Positions 1-6,713 of a DNA stretch of 8,093 nt are shown in pieces (the first letter of the stretch is position 1; every line of letters begins with the position of its first letter). A program made the position numbers and the translations under genes. The DNA comes from an uncultured Eubacteriales bacterium (GTDB lineage Bacteria; Bacillota_A; Clostridia; Oscillospirales; Oscillospiraceae): NCBI GenBank assembly GCA_949739085.1, contig CATIYU010000161.1:1-8093 (forward strand), read 5' to 3'. Below the pieces are notes generated by a model. The model saw nothing but the letters and a program-made list of their open reading frames with translations, was not told the DNA's origin and made no database searches.

Positions 1-885
1 AACCTGCCCCGGATCGCCATTCGGGCCAAGGGGGATCTGGACGCCTTCTTTGACGAGCTGGACCGGAAGCTGGACCTCTGCATCGACCAGCTCCGGGAGC
101 GCTTTGAGATCCAGGCCCGCAAGCACGTCTACAACTTCCCCTTCCTCATGGGCCAGGGGGTGTGGCTGGACAGCGAGAAGCTGGACTGGACCGACGAGGT
201 CCGGGAGGTGCTCAAACACGGCACCCTCTCCGTAGGATTCATCGGCCTGGCGGAGACCCTGGTGGCCCTCACGGGACAGCACCACGGCGAGAGTGAGCGG
301 AGCCAGCGGCTGGGTCTGGAGATCATTGCCCGGATGCGGGCCCGGGTGGACGGGGAGAGCCAGAAGACGGGGCTGAACTTTACCCTGCTGGCTACTCCGG
401 CAGAGGGCCTCTCGGGCCGGTTCATCCGGATTGACAAGAAGAAATACGGCGTCATCCCCGGGGTGACGGATCGGGACTACTACACCAACAGCTTCCATAT
501 TCCGGTGTATTACTCCGTCAGCGCCTATGAGAAAATCAAGCTGGAGGCCCCCTACCACGCTTTGACTAACGCCGGGCACATCAGTTACGTGGAGATGGAC
601 GGCGACCCGCTGCAAAACCTGGATGCCTTTGAGAAGGTTATCCGGTGCATGAAGGAGGCGGGCATCGGCTACGGATCGGTGAACCATCCTGTGGACCGGG
701 ACCCCTGCTGCGGCTATACGGGGATTATCGGGGACGAGTGCCCCGGCTGCGGTCGGCATGAGGACGGCGGCCGGGTGGGGTTTGAGCGGATCCGCCGCAT
801 TACCGGCTATCTGGTGGGATCCATGGACCAGTGGAACGACGCCAAGACCGCCGAGGAGGCCGACCGGACAAAGCACAGAACATGA
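1..885 (+). CDS. nrdD: Anaerobic (class III) ribonucleoside-triphosphate reductase, C-terminal part (5' end outside window)
   Basis: This is the catalytic subunit that reduces ribonucleoside triphosphates to deoxyribonucleotides in the cytoplasm without oxygen, using a glycyl radical installed by NrdG. The reading frame is open from base 1, so the start lies upstream; 294 codons are visible. The C-terminal motif RITGYLVGS carries the glycyl-radical Gly (codon 805-807). Just before it is a cysteine cluster, DPCCGYTG...DECPGCG (Cys codons at 706, 709, 739 and 748), matching the structural zinc site of the family. The segment NLPRIAI at the left edge and the NHPVDRD segment are also typical of clostridial NrdD. 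By spacing from the radical glycine in E. coli NrdD, the thiyl-radical cysteine should lie roughly 30 codons upstream of the window. The first two zinc-site cysteines are adjacent rather than clearly CxxC. It is followed after 54 bases by a P-loop gene and then nrdG. The identification is secure. Confidence 0.96.
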   Translation, partial: NLPRIAIRAKGDLDAFFDELDRKLDLCIDQLRERFEIQARKHVYNFPFLMGQGVWLDSEKLDWTDEVREVLKHGTLSVGFIGLAETLVALTGQHHGESERSQRLGLEIIARMRARVDGESQKTGLNFTLLATPAEGLSGRFIRIDKKKYGVIPGVTDRDYYTNSFHIPVYYSVSAYEKIKLEAPYHALTNAGHISYVEMDGDPLQNLDAFEKVIRCMKEAGIGYGSVNHPVDRDPCCGYTGIIGDECPGCGRHEDGGRVGFERIRRITGYLVGSMDQWNDAKTAEEADRTKHRT

Positions 886-895
886 TGAATGCCAG

Positions 896-916
896 AGCGG
901 GGGCGCGTCCCCCGCT
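896..916 (+). other. GC-rich RNA hairpin between nrdD and the P-loop gene
   Basis: The arms AGCGGGGG (896-903) and CCCCCGCT (909-916) pair perfectly over 8 bp around a 5-base loop, CGCGT. There is no following U-tract (the next bases are TGCGGC), so it is not a normal intrinsic terminator. It sits in the 54-base gap after the nrdD stop and 15-24 bases upstream of the next ribosome binding site. It could protect the 3' end of nrdD mRNA, mark a processing site or attenuate downstream expression; which of these, if any, is unknown. Confidence 0.5.
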
Positions 917-939
917 TGCGGCGTATATTGGGAGGAGCT

Positions 940-1491
940 ATGGTTTTGTTGATTGGCGGCGCGTCCCACACGGGGAAGACCGCCCTGGCCCAGCGGGTGC
1001 TGGAGGCGTACCGATGGCCCTACCTCTCCATCGACCATCTGAAAATGGGGCTCATCCGCAGCGGGCAGACCTCCCTGACGCCGGAGGACGATGGAGAACT
1101 GACGGAATATCTCTGGCCCATTGTGCGGGAGATCGCCAAGACGGCGGTGGAGAACCGGCAGAATCTGGTGATAGAGGGCTGCTATATCCCCTTTGATTGG
1201 AAAAAGAGCTTTGAGGCGGCGTACTTGGCGGAGATCCGGTATGTGTGCCTGGTGATGAGCCCGGACTATATTGCAAACCGGTTCGGAGATATCCGAAAAT
1301 TCGCCAATATTGTGGAAGACCGGCTGGACGATGGGGGCCTTTCCATAGAGAGCCTGACGCGGGACAACCGGGAGGCCCTGGAGATGTGTCGGAGGCACGG
1401 CTGCCCCTATATTTTGATTGAGGACAGGTATGATGTGTTTGCCGCGCTGGAAGGGAAGGCTCTCCTACAGCCAGCGGAGAGGAGGGAGTAA
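940..1491 (+). CDS. Small P-loop kinase-like NTPase (2-phosphoglycerate kinase/zeta-toxin-like fold), substrate unknown
   Basis: The 183-residue cytoplasmic protein begins with a β-strand and a Walker A loop, GASHTGKT (residues 7-14). An acidic residue follows in LSIDHLK (Asp32), where related small-molecule kinases bind substrate or base. There is a second strand ending in VIEGCYIP (Glu79-Gly80), like the EG motif of 2-phosphoglycerate kinase-like proteins, and a basic helical region (RFGDIRKFANIVEDR) that could form a lid. This looks like the nucleoside-monophosphate-kinase-like P-loop group, but I cannot assign a substrate. I chose ATG 940 because GGAGGAG (931-937) lies just upstream and the Walker strand then starts at residue 2. 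An in-frame ATG at 889 would add 17 residues encoded across the GC hairpin and has no good ribosome binding site. It ends 4 bases before nrdG, and its last codons contain nrdG's ribosome binding site, so the two are probably translationally coupled. A role in nucleotide metabolism or in tuning NrdDG is inference from position. Confidence 0.82.
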   Translation: MVLLIGGASHTGKTALAQRVLEAYRWPYLSIDHLKMGLIRSGQTSLTPEDDGELTEYLWPIVREIAKTAVENRQNLVIEGCYIPFDWKKSFEAAYLAEIRYVCLVMSPDYIANRFGDIRKFANIVEDRLDDGGLSIESLTRDNREALEMCRRHGCPYILIEDRYDVFAALEGKALLQPAERRE

Positions 1492-1495
1492 CGCG

Positions 1496-1993
1496 ATGCG
1501 GATTTTCGGTTTGGTTCAGGACTCCATTGTGGACGGTCCGGGGTTCCGGTTTGCCTGCTTTGTACAGGGGTGCCCCCACAGCTGCCACGGCTGCCATAAC
1601 CCGGACAGCCATGATCCTCAGGGCGGACGGGAGATGACTGTGGAGGAGGTGGAGCGGGAGCTGCTGAAAAACCCCCTCACCGGCGGCCTCACACTCACCG
1701 GCGGCGAGCCCTTCGCCCAGCCGGAGGACTGCCTGGCCCTGGCAAAAACAGCCCACGCCCATGGCCTCAATGTCTGGAGTTACTCCGGCTGGACCTTTGA
1801 GTACCTGCGGGATCAGGGGACCGTAGCCCAAAAGGCCCTTCTGGCGGAGTTGGACGTGCTGGTGGATGGCCCGTTCCTGCTGGACCAGCGGACCTTGAAT
1901 CTGCCTTGGCGGGGCAGCAGGAACCAGCGGGTGGTAGATGTGCCTGCGTCCCTGGCTTTGGGGGACGTGGTGGAGTGGTCCAGCAGCTATTAG
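1496..1993 (+). CDS. nrdG: Anaerobic ribonucleotide reductase-activating protein (radical SAM)
   Basis: This protein generates the glycyl radical on NrdD by reductive cleavage of S-adenosylmethionine with a [4Fe-4S] cluster. The radical-SAM motif CPHSCHGC (Cys26, Cys30, Cys33) is of the CX3CX2C type, followed directly by HNPDSHD, a hallmark of NrdG. LTGGEPF (Gly69-Phe73) is the SAM-binding GGE motif, and VDGPF and LPWRGSRNQRV in the C-terminal half are also typical of the family. The length of 165 residues is normal. ATG 1496 is chosen because GGAGGG (1481-1486) sits 9 bases upstream and the protein then begins MRIFGLVQDSIVDGPG, the usual NrdG N-terminus; longer in-frame starts run back into the preceding gene. 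It is the last gene of the unit and is followed by an intrinsic terminator. Confidence 0.96.
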   Translation: MRIFGLVQDSIVDGPGFRFACFVQGCPHSCHGCHNPDSHDPQGGREMTVEEVERELLKNPLTGGLTLTGGEPFAQPEDCLALAKTAHAHGLNVWSYSGWTFEYLRDQGTVAQKALLAELDVLVDGPFLLDQRTLNLPWRGSRNQRVVDVPASLALGDVVEWSSSY

Positions 1994-2034
1994 TATTTTG
2001 TTAAGACTGGCTGGACGGCCGTTAACAGCCCATT

Positions 2035-2067
2035 AAGAGCAGGGGAGACCCCCTTGCTCTTTTTTTG
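2035..2067 (+). terminator. Intrinsic terminator of the nrdD-kinase-nrdG unit
   Basis: AGAGCAGGGG (2036-2045) pairs with CCCCTTGCTCT bases 2051-2060 over 10 bp with one G-U wobble and a 5-base loop; A2035-T2061 can extend the stem. It is followed directly by a run of seven T residues (2060-2066). This is a textbook rho-independent terminator, about 40 bases after the nrdG stop. Confidence 0.92.
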
Positions 2068-2082
2068 TTTGCTTTGTACAAT
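2054..2082 (+). promoter_or_regulatory. Possible promoter for the OadG-like gene
   Basis: TACAAT (2077-2082) matches the -10 consensus at 5 of 6 positions, and a weak -35, TTGCTC (2054-2059), lies 17 bases upstream. The -35 would fall inside the 3' arm and U-tract of the preceding terminator. The start site would be about 20-25 bases before the OadG ribosome binding site. The weak -35 makes this tentative, but some promoter is expected here because of the terminator. Confidence 0.35.
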
Positions 2083-2112
2083 AGGCGCAGCAAACTTTTG
2101 GAGGGTATCAAC

Positions 2113-2376
2113 ATGGAAGTTTCCAACCTGTTCGTCTGTCTCATGGGCATGGGGGTCACGTTTATTGGCCTGACCTGCCTGATCCTCATGACCGTGCTCA
2201 TGGGGAAGATCGTCAACCGGGGCGGCGGGGCCGCGCCTGTTCCCGCGCCTCCTCCAGTGGCGGAGGCCGTGCCGAACCGCCAGGAGCTGATCGCCGCCGT
2301 GTCCGCCGCTTTGGCTGAGGAGCTGGGGACTGATGTGTCCGGCATCCGCATCCTCTCCTTCCGGAAGGTGTCCTGA
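2113..2376 (+). CDS. OadG-family small membrane protein (sodium-pump decarboxylase gamma-subunit-like)
   Basis: The 87-residue protein resembles the gamma subunit of oxaloacetate/methylmalonyl-CoA decarboxylase Na+ pumps. In those complexes the gamma subunit anchors and assembles the carboxyltransferase alpha subunit with the membrane beta subunit. Residues 7-30 form one hydrophobic helix containing MGMGVTFIGLTCLIL, the characteristic OadG pattern. A Pro/Ala-rich linker (about 40-54) and a short amphipathic tail (RQELIAAVSAALAEELG...IRILSFRKV) follow, as in clostridial members. ATG 2113 is preceded by TTTTGGAGGG (2096-2105); an upstream in-frame codon at 2065 would lie in the terminator U-tract. 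The gene is isolated between two terminators, with no alpha, beta or biotin-carrier gene in the window. It may serve a decarboxylase encoded elsewhere. The family call is fairly firm; which decarboxylase it joins is unknown. Confidence 0.82.
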   Translation: MEVSNLFVCLMGMGVTFIGLTCLILMTVLMGKIVNRGGGAAPVPAPPPVAEAVPNRQELIAAVSAALAEELGTDVSGIRILSFRKVS

Positions 2377-2409
2377 GGGAGTTCCCAAAATTGTTTATGA
2401 CCGCTTTTT

Positions 2410-2451
2410 GAGGCGCACTGGGGAAAAATCCCCGGTGCGCCTCCCCATTTT
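2410..2451 (+). terminator. Intrinsic terminator after the OadG-like gene
   Basis: Bases 2410-2423 and 2430-2443 pair over 14 bp with one T-G wobble (GAGGCGCAC... with ...GTGCGCCTC) around an AAAAAT loop, making a very stable hairpin 33 bases after the stop codon. The T-run (CCCATTTT) comes 4 bases after the stem, which is less than ideal, so efficiency is uncertain. It separates the OadG-like gene from the lysR gene. Confidence 0.78.
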
Positions 2452-2454
2452 ATA

Positions 2455-2471
2455 AAATTTTCGGAAAATTT
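2455..2471. promoter_or_regulatory. 17-bp perfect palindrome in the lysR promoter region, candidate operator
   Basis: AAATTTTCGGAAAATTT is a perfect inverted repeat: two 8-bp arms around a central G. It lies between the expected -35 position and the -10 of the putative lysR promoter, about 54 bases before the start codon. A site here could bind a dimeric repressor or the LysR protein itself for autoregulation. It is not a symmetric T-N11-A LysR box, so the binder is unknown. A chance AT-rich palindrome remains possible. Confidence 0.4.
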
Positions 2472-2472
2472 C

Positions 2473-2481
2473 TGGTATAGT
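2473..2481 (+). promoter_or_regulatory. Putative extended -10 promoter of the lysR gene
   Basis: TGGTATAGT fits an extended -10 element (TG-N-TATAGT, 5 of 6 to TATAAT). The -35 position (2453-2458, TAAAAT) is poor, as is common for extended -10 promoters. Transcription would start near 2488, leaving a leader of about 37 bases. That leader contains a short dyad, TGGGA-N4-TCCCA (2491-2504). Confidence 0.5.
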
Positions 2482-2524
2482 ATTGCCAAATGGGAGCGGT
2501 CCCAAAACAGAAAGGGGCGGGGAA

Positions 2525-3469
2525 GTGAATACTCTCCATTTTGTATACGCCATTGAGGTGGAAAAAACCGGCTCCATCACCCAGGCGGCGGATAACCTCT
2601 TCATGAGCCAGCCCACCTTGAGCAAGGCGGTCAAGGACTTGGAGGAGACCCTGGGGTTCACGGTGTTCAAGCGGACCCCCCGGGGGGTGGTGCCCACCCG
2701 AAAGGGGACCGAATTCCTCAACCACGCCAAAAAGATCGTCCGGCAGATTGAGAAAATGGAGCTGGCCCTTCGGACGGGAGACGCCTCCCATCAGACGTTC
2801 AGCATCGCCATTCCCCGGGCAGCTTACGTGATGGCGGCGGTGCCGGCCTTTCTCCGCTCTCTGGACGCCTCTGGCGGTGCGGAGTTCGACGTGCAGGAGG
2901 CCAGCTCTATGCGGGTCATCGAGGCGGTGTCGGCCAGCCATTTTGTGCTGGGCGTCATCCGCTGCCATGCGGAGGACGAGGACTATTTCCTCAAAAGCCT
3001 GGCGGAGAAGGACTTGCAGTGGGAGACGGTGTGGGAGGCCGCCTATGTAGCCGTTATGGCCGCAGACCACCCCCTGGAGTCCCGGAAACGGCTGGCCCCG
3101 GAGGAACTCCTCCCCTGTCTGGAAGTGGCCTATGGGGACGAGGAGGTGCCTTACATCCGCGTCAGCGAGGCGGAGCCGCTGCCCGGCGGATCTGGGAAGC
3201 GGGTGCTGGTCTACGCCAGGTCCACCTGGCTGGAGCTGCTGCGGGCCTGCCCTGGGGCCTATGCCTGGAGCGAGCCTATGTCCCAAGCGGTTCTGGAGGA
3301 GAACGGCCTCGTCCAGCGCCAGTGTCCTGGCAGCGGCCGGTTCAAGGATTTCCTCATCAGCCGGGCAGGTTACCGCTTCAGCGCCCTGGACCGTGCCTTT
3401 CTCCAGGAGCTCTTCCGCCAGCGGGACTTGGCCTGTCCGCCGGTATGCCAATTTGGAAACCCGGTATAA
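2525..3469 (+). CDS. LysR-family transcriptional regulator
   Basis: The 314-residue DNA-binding regulator has an N-terminal winged helix-turn-helix (about residues 3-62). Recognisable LysR signatures are GSITQAADNLFMSQPTLSKAVKDLE (given as residues 16-40), GFTVFKRT and the wing VVPTRKG. A linker helix (about 63-85) and a periplasmic-binding-protein-like effector domain fill the rest, and the length is typical. I chose GTG 2525, preceded by AAAGGGG (2511-2517), because the family begins at this point; an in-frame TTG at 2483 would add 14 residues that fit no LysR N-terminus and overlaps the promoter. It has its own promoter and stands co-directionally 103 bases upstream of the mdh operon, rather than divergently as is most common for LysR regulators. 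It may control that operon, itself or the OadG-like gene; the effector is unknown. Confidence 0.92.
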   Translation: MNTLHFVYAIEVEKTGSITQAADNLFMSQPTLSKAVKDLEETLGFTVFKRTPRGVVPTRKGTEFLNHAKKIVRQIEKMELALRTGDASHQTFSIAIPRAAYVMAAVPAFLRSLDASGGAEFDVQEASSMRVIEAVSASHFVLGVIRCHAEDEDYFLKSLAEKDLQWETVWEAAYVAVMAADHPLESRKRLAPEELLPCLEVAYGDEEVPYIRVSEAEPLPGGSGKRVLVYARSTWLELLRACPGAYAWSEPMSQAVLEENGLVQRQCPGSGRFKDFLISRAGYRFSALDRAFLQELFRQRDLACPPVCQFGNPV

Positions 3470-3499
3470 CGGATTTCGATTTCTCTTTTACCGGGATGT

Positions 3500-3517
3500 T
3501 TGTTAAAATATAAACAA
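3500..3517. promoter_or_regulatory. Candidate Rex operator upstream of the mdh-fumC-hdrBCA operon
   Basis: TTGTTAAAATATAAACAA agrees with the clostridial Rex consensus TTGTTAA-N4-TTAACAA at 13 of 14 defined positions, with correct 18-bp spacing; the one mismatch is A for T at 3512. Rex is a repressor that binds such sites when NADH/NAD+ is low and releases when NADH rises; known targets include fermentative dehydrogenase and electron-transfer genes. The site overlaps the putative -10 at 3504-3509, a position suited to repression. The consensus match is read directly from the sequence; that Rex binds here is inference, and no rex gene is in the window. Confidence 0.68.
3501..3509 (+). promoter_or_regulatory. 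Putative extended -10 promoter of the mdh operon
   Basis: TGTTAAAAT reads as TG-N-TAAAAT, an extended -10 with 5 of 6 matches to TATAAT. No good -35 is seen at 3481-3486 (TTCTCT). The transcription start would be near 3516, giving a leader of about 57 bases before ATG 3573. It is buried within the candidate Rex operator. Confidence 0.45.
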
Positions 3518-3572
3518 TCATCCGGCAGCCGTTTCTTTCACCCACTACTTAAATAAAGGAGAAGGTTCATCT

Positions 3573-4520
3573 ATGGGCAATAAGGTCACGATTATCGGCG
3601 CTGGCAGCGTCGGAGCAAGCATTGCAAACGACATGGTGGTGATGGGCATTTCCACGGACATTGTCCTCATCGACATCGACGAACAGAAGGCCTTTGGCGA
3701 GGCCATGGATATCTATCAGGGCACCTCCTTCGGCGCGCCCGCCATCATCCGTTCCGGCAGCTACGCCGACGCTGCGGACTCCTCCATTGTTATCATCACC
3801 TCCGGCCTGCCACGGAAGCCCGGCCAGACCCGGCTGGAGCTGGCCCAGACCAACGTGGATATCCTTAAGGACATCACCGCCCAGATTGTGCAGTACGCTC
3901 CCAACGCCATTTACATCATTGTTTCCAACCCTGTGGATATCATGACATACGTTTTCCACAAAATTTCCGGCGTCTCCGCCTGCCGCATCATCGGCACTGG
4001 CACGGTGCTGGATACTGCCCGGCTCCAGGCGGAGCTGGCCAAGGAGATGCACATCAGCCCCAAGAACGTCCACGCCCACGTTTACGGCGAGCACGGCGAT
4101 TCCTCCTTTGTGCCCTGGTCCCGGGCTACTATTGCCAACAACCATATCAGCATCTACAAGGAACACGCCCCCCAGGGGGAGAAGATTGCCTTCGCCGGCG
4201 AATATGCGGACTTTGAGGAGCGGGTCCGTACCTCTGGGGCTCTGGTCATCAAGTCCAAGGGCCTGACCAACTACGCTATCGCCATGGCAGTCTGCCACAT
4301 TGTCCGCTGCATCTTCAACGGCGCGGGCACAGCCCTGACCATCTCTACGATGATGAATGGCGAATACGGCATTGAGGACGTGTGCCTCAGCGTTTTGAAT
4401 ATTGTGGACAGCAGTGGCGTCCGGGGGAAAATCAGCAATGAACTGACTGCGGAGGAGCTGGAGAAGCTCCGTTCCAGCGCCAACAAGCTGAAAGAGACCA
4501 TTGCGGCCATCAAATTTTGA
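3573..4520 (+). CDS. mdh: NAD-dependent malate dehydrogenase (lactate/malate dehydrogenase family)
   Basis: This enzyme most likely interconverts oxaloacetate and malate with NAD(H) in the cytoplasm. The 315 residues show the Rossmann motif GAGSVG (9-14) and acidic Asp34/Asp36 at the end of the second strand, which favour NAD over NADP. The mobile loop is SGLPRKPGQTR, with specificity residue Arg81 and catalytic Arg87. Asn119 lies in SNPVD, Asp147 and Arg150 in VLDTAR, and the proton-transfer His174 in GEHGDSS. Arg at the position of LDH Gln102 marks malate/oxaloacetate specificity, while GEHGDSS and VLDTAR are equally LDH-like, so this is an LDH-type MDH. A fumarase 13 bases downstream supports malate rather than lactate. 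AAGGAGAAGG (3556-3565) precedes ATG 3573, which starts right at the Rossmann strand. It is the first gene of the operon, behind the candidate Rex site. L-lactate or another 2-hydroxyacid dehydrogenase is the main alternative. Confidence 0.88.
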   Translation: MGNKVTIIGAGSVGASIANDMVVMGISTDIVLIDIDEQKAFGEAMDIYQGTSFGAPAIIRSGSYADAADSSIVIITSGLPRKPGQTRLELAQTNVDILKDITAQIVQYAPNAIYIIVSNPVDIMTYVFHKISGVSACRIIGTGTVLDTARLQAELAKEMHISPKNVHAHVYGEHGDSSFVPWSRATIANNHISIYKEHAPQGEKIAFAGEYADFEERVRTSGALVIKSKGLTNYAIAMAVCHIVRCIFNGAGTALTISTMMNGEYGIEDVCLSVLNIVDSSGVRGKISNELTAEELEKLRSSANKLKETIAAIKF

Positions 4521-4533
4521 GGAGGATTAAACC

Positions 4534-5910
<1,377 letters not shown>

Positions 5911-5924
5911 TCCAGGAGGCGTTT

Positions 5925-6713
5925 ATGACATATTCCTATTTCCCAGGCTGTACCCTGAAAACCAAGGGCAGGGACCTGGACGTCTGGGGCCGGGCCGCTA
6001 TGGAGGCCCTGGGCATTGAGCTGCGGGAGCTGCCCCAGTGGCAGTGCTGCGGCGCGGTGTACCCCCAGGCGAAAGACGAGATCGCCACCCGGCTTTCCGC
6101 CGTCCGGGCTCTGGCCTCCGCCGGGGAGCTGGGCACGGACCTGGTGACGCTCTGCTCCGCCTGCCATCACGTCATTAAGCGGGTGAACCGGGACATGCAG
6201 GCGGATGAGACCATCCGGACCCGGGCCAACAACTACTTGCGGCTGGAGAAGCCCTACGCCGGGGAGACCCGGGTCCTCCACTACCTGGAGGTCCTGCGGG
6301 ACCAGTTGGGGTTTGAGGAGCTGCAAAAGCGGGTGGTAAAGCCCCTGACGGGCCGGAAAATTGGCGCGTATTACGGCTGCCTATTGCTGCGGCCCAGCGG
6401 CGAAATGGGGTTCGACGACCCAGAGAACCCCACAATTCTGGAGGATTTTCTCCGGGCCATTGGTGCGGAGCCAGTGGTCTACGCTCTGCGCAACGAGTGC
6501 TGCGGCGGCTACACCACGCTGGAGAACAAGTCTTACGCCTCCAAACAGGCGGGCAAGGTGCTGGAGAACGCGGCGGCCTGCGGCGCGGAGGAAGTGATTA
6601 CCGCCTGTCCCTTGTGTCTGTACAATCTGCGAGTGAACGGCGGCAGGATGCCGGTGCGGTATTTCACAGAGCTTCTAGCGGAGGCTCTGGGCGTAAAGGA
6701 GGGCGCGGTATGA
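5925..6713 (+). CDS. hdrB: Heterodisulfide reductase-like subunit B (two CCG domains)
   Basis: This is the cytoplasmic iron-sulfur subunit that, in methanogen HdrABC, holds two noncubane [4Fe-4S] clusters and reduces the CoM-S-S-CoB disulfide. The 262 residues contain two complete CCG domains. The first has Cys9 (FPGCTLK), Cys41-Cys42 (QCCGAVYPQ) and Cys77/Cys80 (CSAC). The second has Cys152 (YGCLLLRP), Cys192-Cys193 (ECCGGYTTLE) and Cys228/Cys231 (CPLC). The spacing agrees with structurally characterised HdrB, so both noncubane clusters should form. Bacteria of this kind lack coenzymes M and B, so the physiological acceptor is unknown; another disulfide, a protein thiol or a downstream enzyme are possibilities. 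CCAGGAGGCG (5914-5923) precedes ATG 5925. The stop overlaps the hdrC start by 4 bases (ATGA), indicating translational coupling. Confidence 0.93.
   Translation: MTYSYFPGCTLKTKGRDLDVWGRAAMEALGIELRELPQWQCCGAVYPQAKDEIATRLSAVRALASAGELGTDLVTLCSACHHVIKRVNRDMQADETIRTRANNYLRLEKPYAGETRVLHYLEVLRDQLGFEELQKRVVKPLTGRKIGAYYGCLLLRPSGEMGFDDPENPTILEDFLRAIGAEPVVYALRNECCGGYTTLENKSYASKQAGKVLENAAACGAEEVITACPLCLYNLRVNGGRMPVRYFTELLAEALGVKEGAV

Larger units (their letters stand above)
3491..3525. repeat. Imperfect 35-base dyad upstream of mdh
   Basis: CCGG-G-ATG on the left and CATCCGG on the right enclose the inner inverted repeat TTGTT-N8-AACAA. As RNA this would fold with 4+3+5 base pairs, interrupted by one bulged G (3495) and one T-T mismatch (3499/3518), around an 8-base AT loop. 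It is followed by CAGCCGTTTCTTT, a weak T-rich tail, so it might act as a modest lysR terminator. As DNA it surrounds the candidate Rex operator and the -10. Confidence 0.45.

Noticed and set aside
889..939. Longer start for the P-loop kinase at ATG 889
   Set aside because: The extra 17 codons are encoded by the GC hairpin and lack a good ribosome binding site; ATG 940 has GGAGGAG just upstream.
1052..1831. 259-codon open frame on the - strand
   Set aside because: It crosses two well-supported + strand genes (kinase and nrdG), is Pro/Ser-rich and has no domain.
2015..2022. ACGGCCGT palindrome and GGCTG...CAGCC dyad after nrdG
   Set aside because: Short and imperfect, directly beside a fully convincing terminator; no need to give it a separate function.
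2483..2527. Longer LysR start at TTG 2483
   Set aside because: It would add 14 residues not seen in LysR proteins and would start inside the promoter; GTG 2525 has a ribosome binding site and gives the normal N-terminus.
2450..3451. 333-codon open frame on the - strand
   Set aside because: Antisense shadow of the LysR gene with no recognisable domain; the + strand frame has a clear winged HTH and a ribosome binding site.
3567..4298. 243-codon open frame on the - strand
   Set aside because: Antisense shadow of mdh, rich in Gly/Asp/His repeats from codon complementarity, with no family resemblance.
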